Of a DNA stretch of 64,000 bases, positions 63,675 to 64,000 are shown piece by piece. The stretch is from the NCBI RefSeq assembly GCF_000832305.1, contig NZ_CP010536.1, positions 2,418,001 to 2,482,000 on the forward strand, written 5' to 3'. The position numbers and the translations under genes are program-made. Below the pieces are notes generated by a model that was not told where the DNA came from, ran no database searches, and was given only the letters and a program-made list of their open reading frames with translations. Position 1 is the stretch's first letter; every line of letters begins with the position of its first letter. This stretch comes from Cupriavidus basilensis (lineage in GTDB: Bacteria > Pseudomonadota > Gammaproteobacteria > Burkholderiales > Burkholderiaceae).

Positions 63675-64000
63675 GTCGAACTCCAGATGGTCGGGGTCGG
63701 CACGCCCTTGGGATTGCCGTAGGCTGCTAACTGGCCCTGCAACTTGGGATGGATCAAAGGAACGCCATTTGCCCTGTCAATCGTGGAGCAGTAGTCCATG
63801 GGACCTAAGGGGTAGGCGCTGGGCAACCCATCGGGGACTTGCGATTCTGGTGGAAACTGTGGGAAGCCGTTGCCTTGTCCCATACAGACCTGACTCCCCA
63901 GTTTTGCCTGCTCATCCGTTCTGGACAAACGAGCAACAGCCGCCAAGTCCAGCGGCGCCTGTAACCCGAAGTCACGAAGCGCCGTGGCGGCACGCATCCT
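63671..64000 (-). CDS. Unidentified protein, C-terminal part (runs off window)
   Basis: An open frame continues to the right edge and ends at 63671. The visible 109 residues read ATALRDFGLQAPLDLAAVAR, then a Gly/Pro-rich section (GQGNGFPQFPPESQVPDGLPSAYPLG), and YCSTIDRANGVPLIHPKLQG. I do not recognise the family. It has two cysteines and no membrane segment. Its stop overlaps the nitroreductase start (GTGA), so it is in the same operon. Confidence 0.6.
   Translation of the reverse strand, partial: RMRAATALRDFGLQAPLDLAAVARLSRTDEQAKLGSQVCMGQGNGFPQFPPESQVPDGLPSAYPLGPMDYCSTIDRANGVPLIHPKLQGQLAAYGNPKGVPTPTIWSST

Overview
The window is GC-rich (roughly 65-68%) chromosomal DNA with tightly packed, often ATGA-overlapping genes. 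Gene content points to a betaproteobacterium of the Burkholderiaceae, most likely Cupriavidus or a close relative: a classic beta-proteobacterial porin, a Bug-type (TctC) binding protein, queD/queE/tadA, a YbiT ABC-F protein, a DUF6494 protein and a complete pqq/ped-type alcohol oxidation locus. The genus is inferred from protein types and gene order, not from a search.

Layout. 0-8.4 kb: end of an MFS transporter, porin, DUF1289 and MOSC proteins, penicillin-acylase-type Ntn hydrolase, aldehyde dehydrogenase and a conserved hypothetical. 8.5-16.7 kb: a catabolic block (AlkK-type acyl-CoA synthetase, acyl-CoA dehydrogenase, CoA-transferase remnant, TauD-type dioxygenase, MFS carrier, second aldehyde dehydrogenase, LysR). 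It is bounded by a broken copy of the ybiT 3' end on the left and intact ybiT on the right, which suggests insertion or rearrangement at ybiT. 16.7-25.3 kb: housekeeping genes (ybiT, LD-carboxypeptidase, tadA, queD, queE), a divergent LysR/MFS pair and small hypotheticals. 25.4-28.2 kb: an AT-richer, decayed segment with an orphan CapV-like patatin phospholipase, an inverted-repeat element, and remnants of what look like a chemoreceptor, an MFS carrier and a quinohemoprotein dehydrogenase.

28.6-51.9 kb is the heart of the window: a 23-kb periplasmic quinoprotein alcohol oxidation locus. It holds a MoxJ-like binding protein and cytochrome c-550 PedF, a sigma-54 activator of the AcoR type, two quinoprotein-relay metallohydrolases, pqqABCDE, a small cytochrome c, a PQQ alcohol dehydrogenase carrying the Asp-x-Asp signature of lanthanide-dependent enzymes, and a SoxYZ-like carrier. 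An alcohol-associated ABC system follows (permease, binding protein, beta-propeller, ATPase, plus a Bug protein), then a sensor kinase/LuxR regulator pair and a divergent TonB receptor. I find four good -24/-12 (sigma-54) promoters in it: before the activator gene itself, pedF, the dehydrogenase and the ABC operon. Together these suggest one AcoR-like/sigma-54 regulon, with a second input from the two-component pair and possibly a metal-uptake receptor. A perfect 317-bp tandem duplication at the SoxYZ/permease junction leaves both genes intact and creates an in-frame chimeric ORF.

52-64 kb: tautomerase, SDR and LysR; an OsmC-YcaO fusion; a CBS-PAS-GGDEF-EAL c-di-GMP protein; an HxlR regulator; and a stress cluster (universal stress protein, phosphoribosyltransferase, nitroreductase, unknown partial gene). 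No rRNA, tRNA, CRISPR array, intact insertion sequence or origin was recognised.
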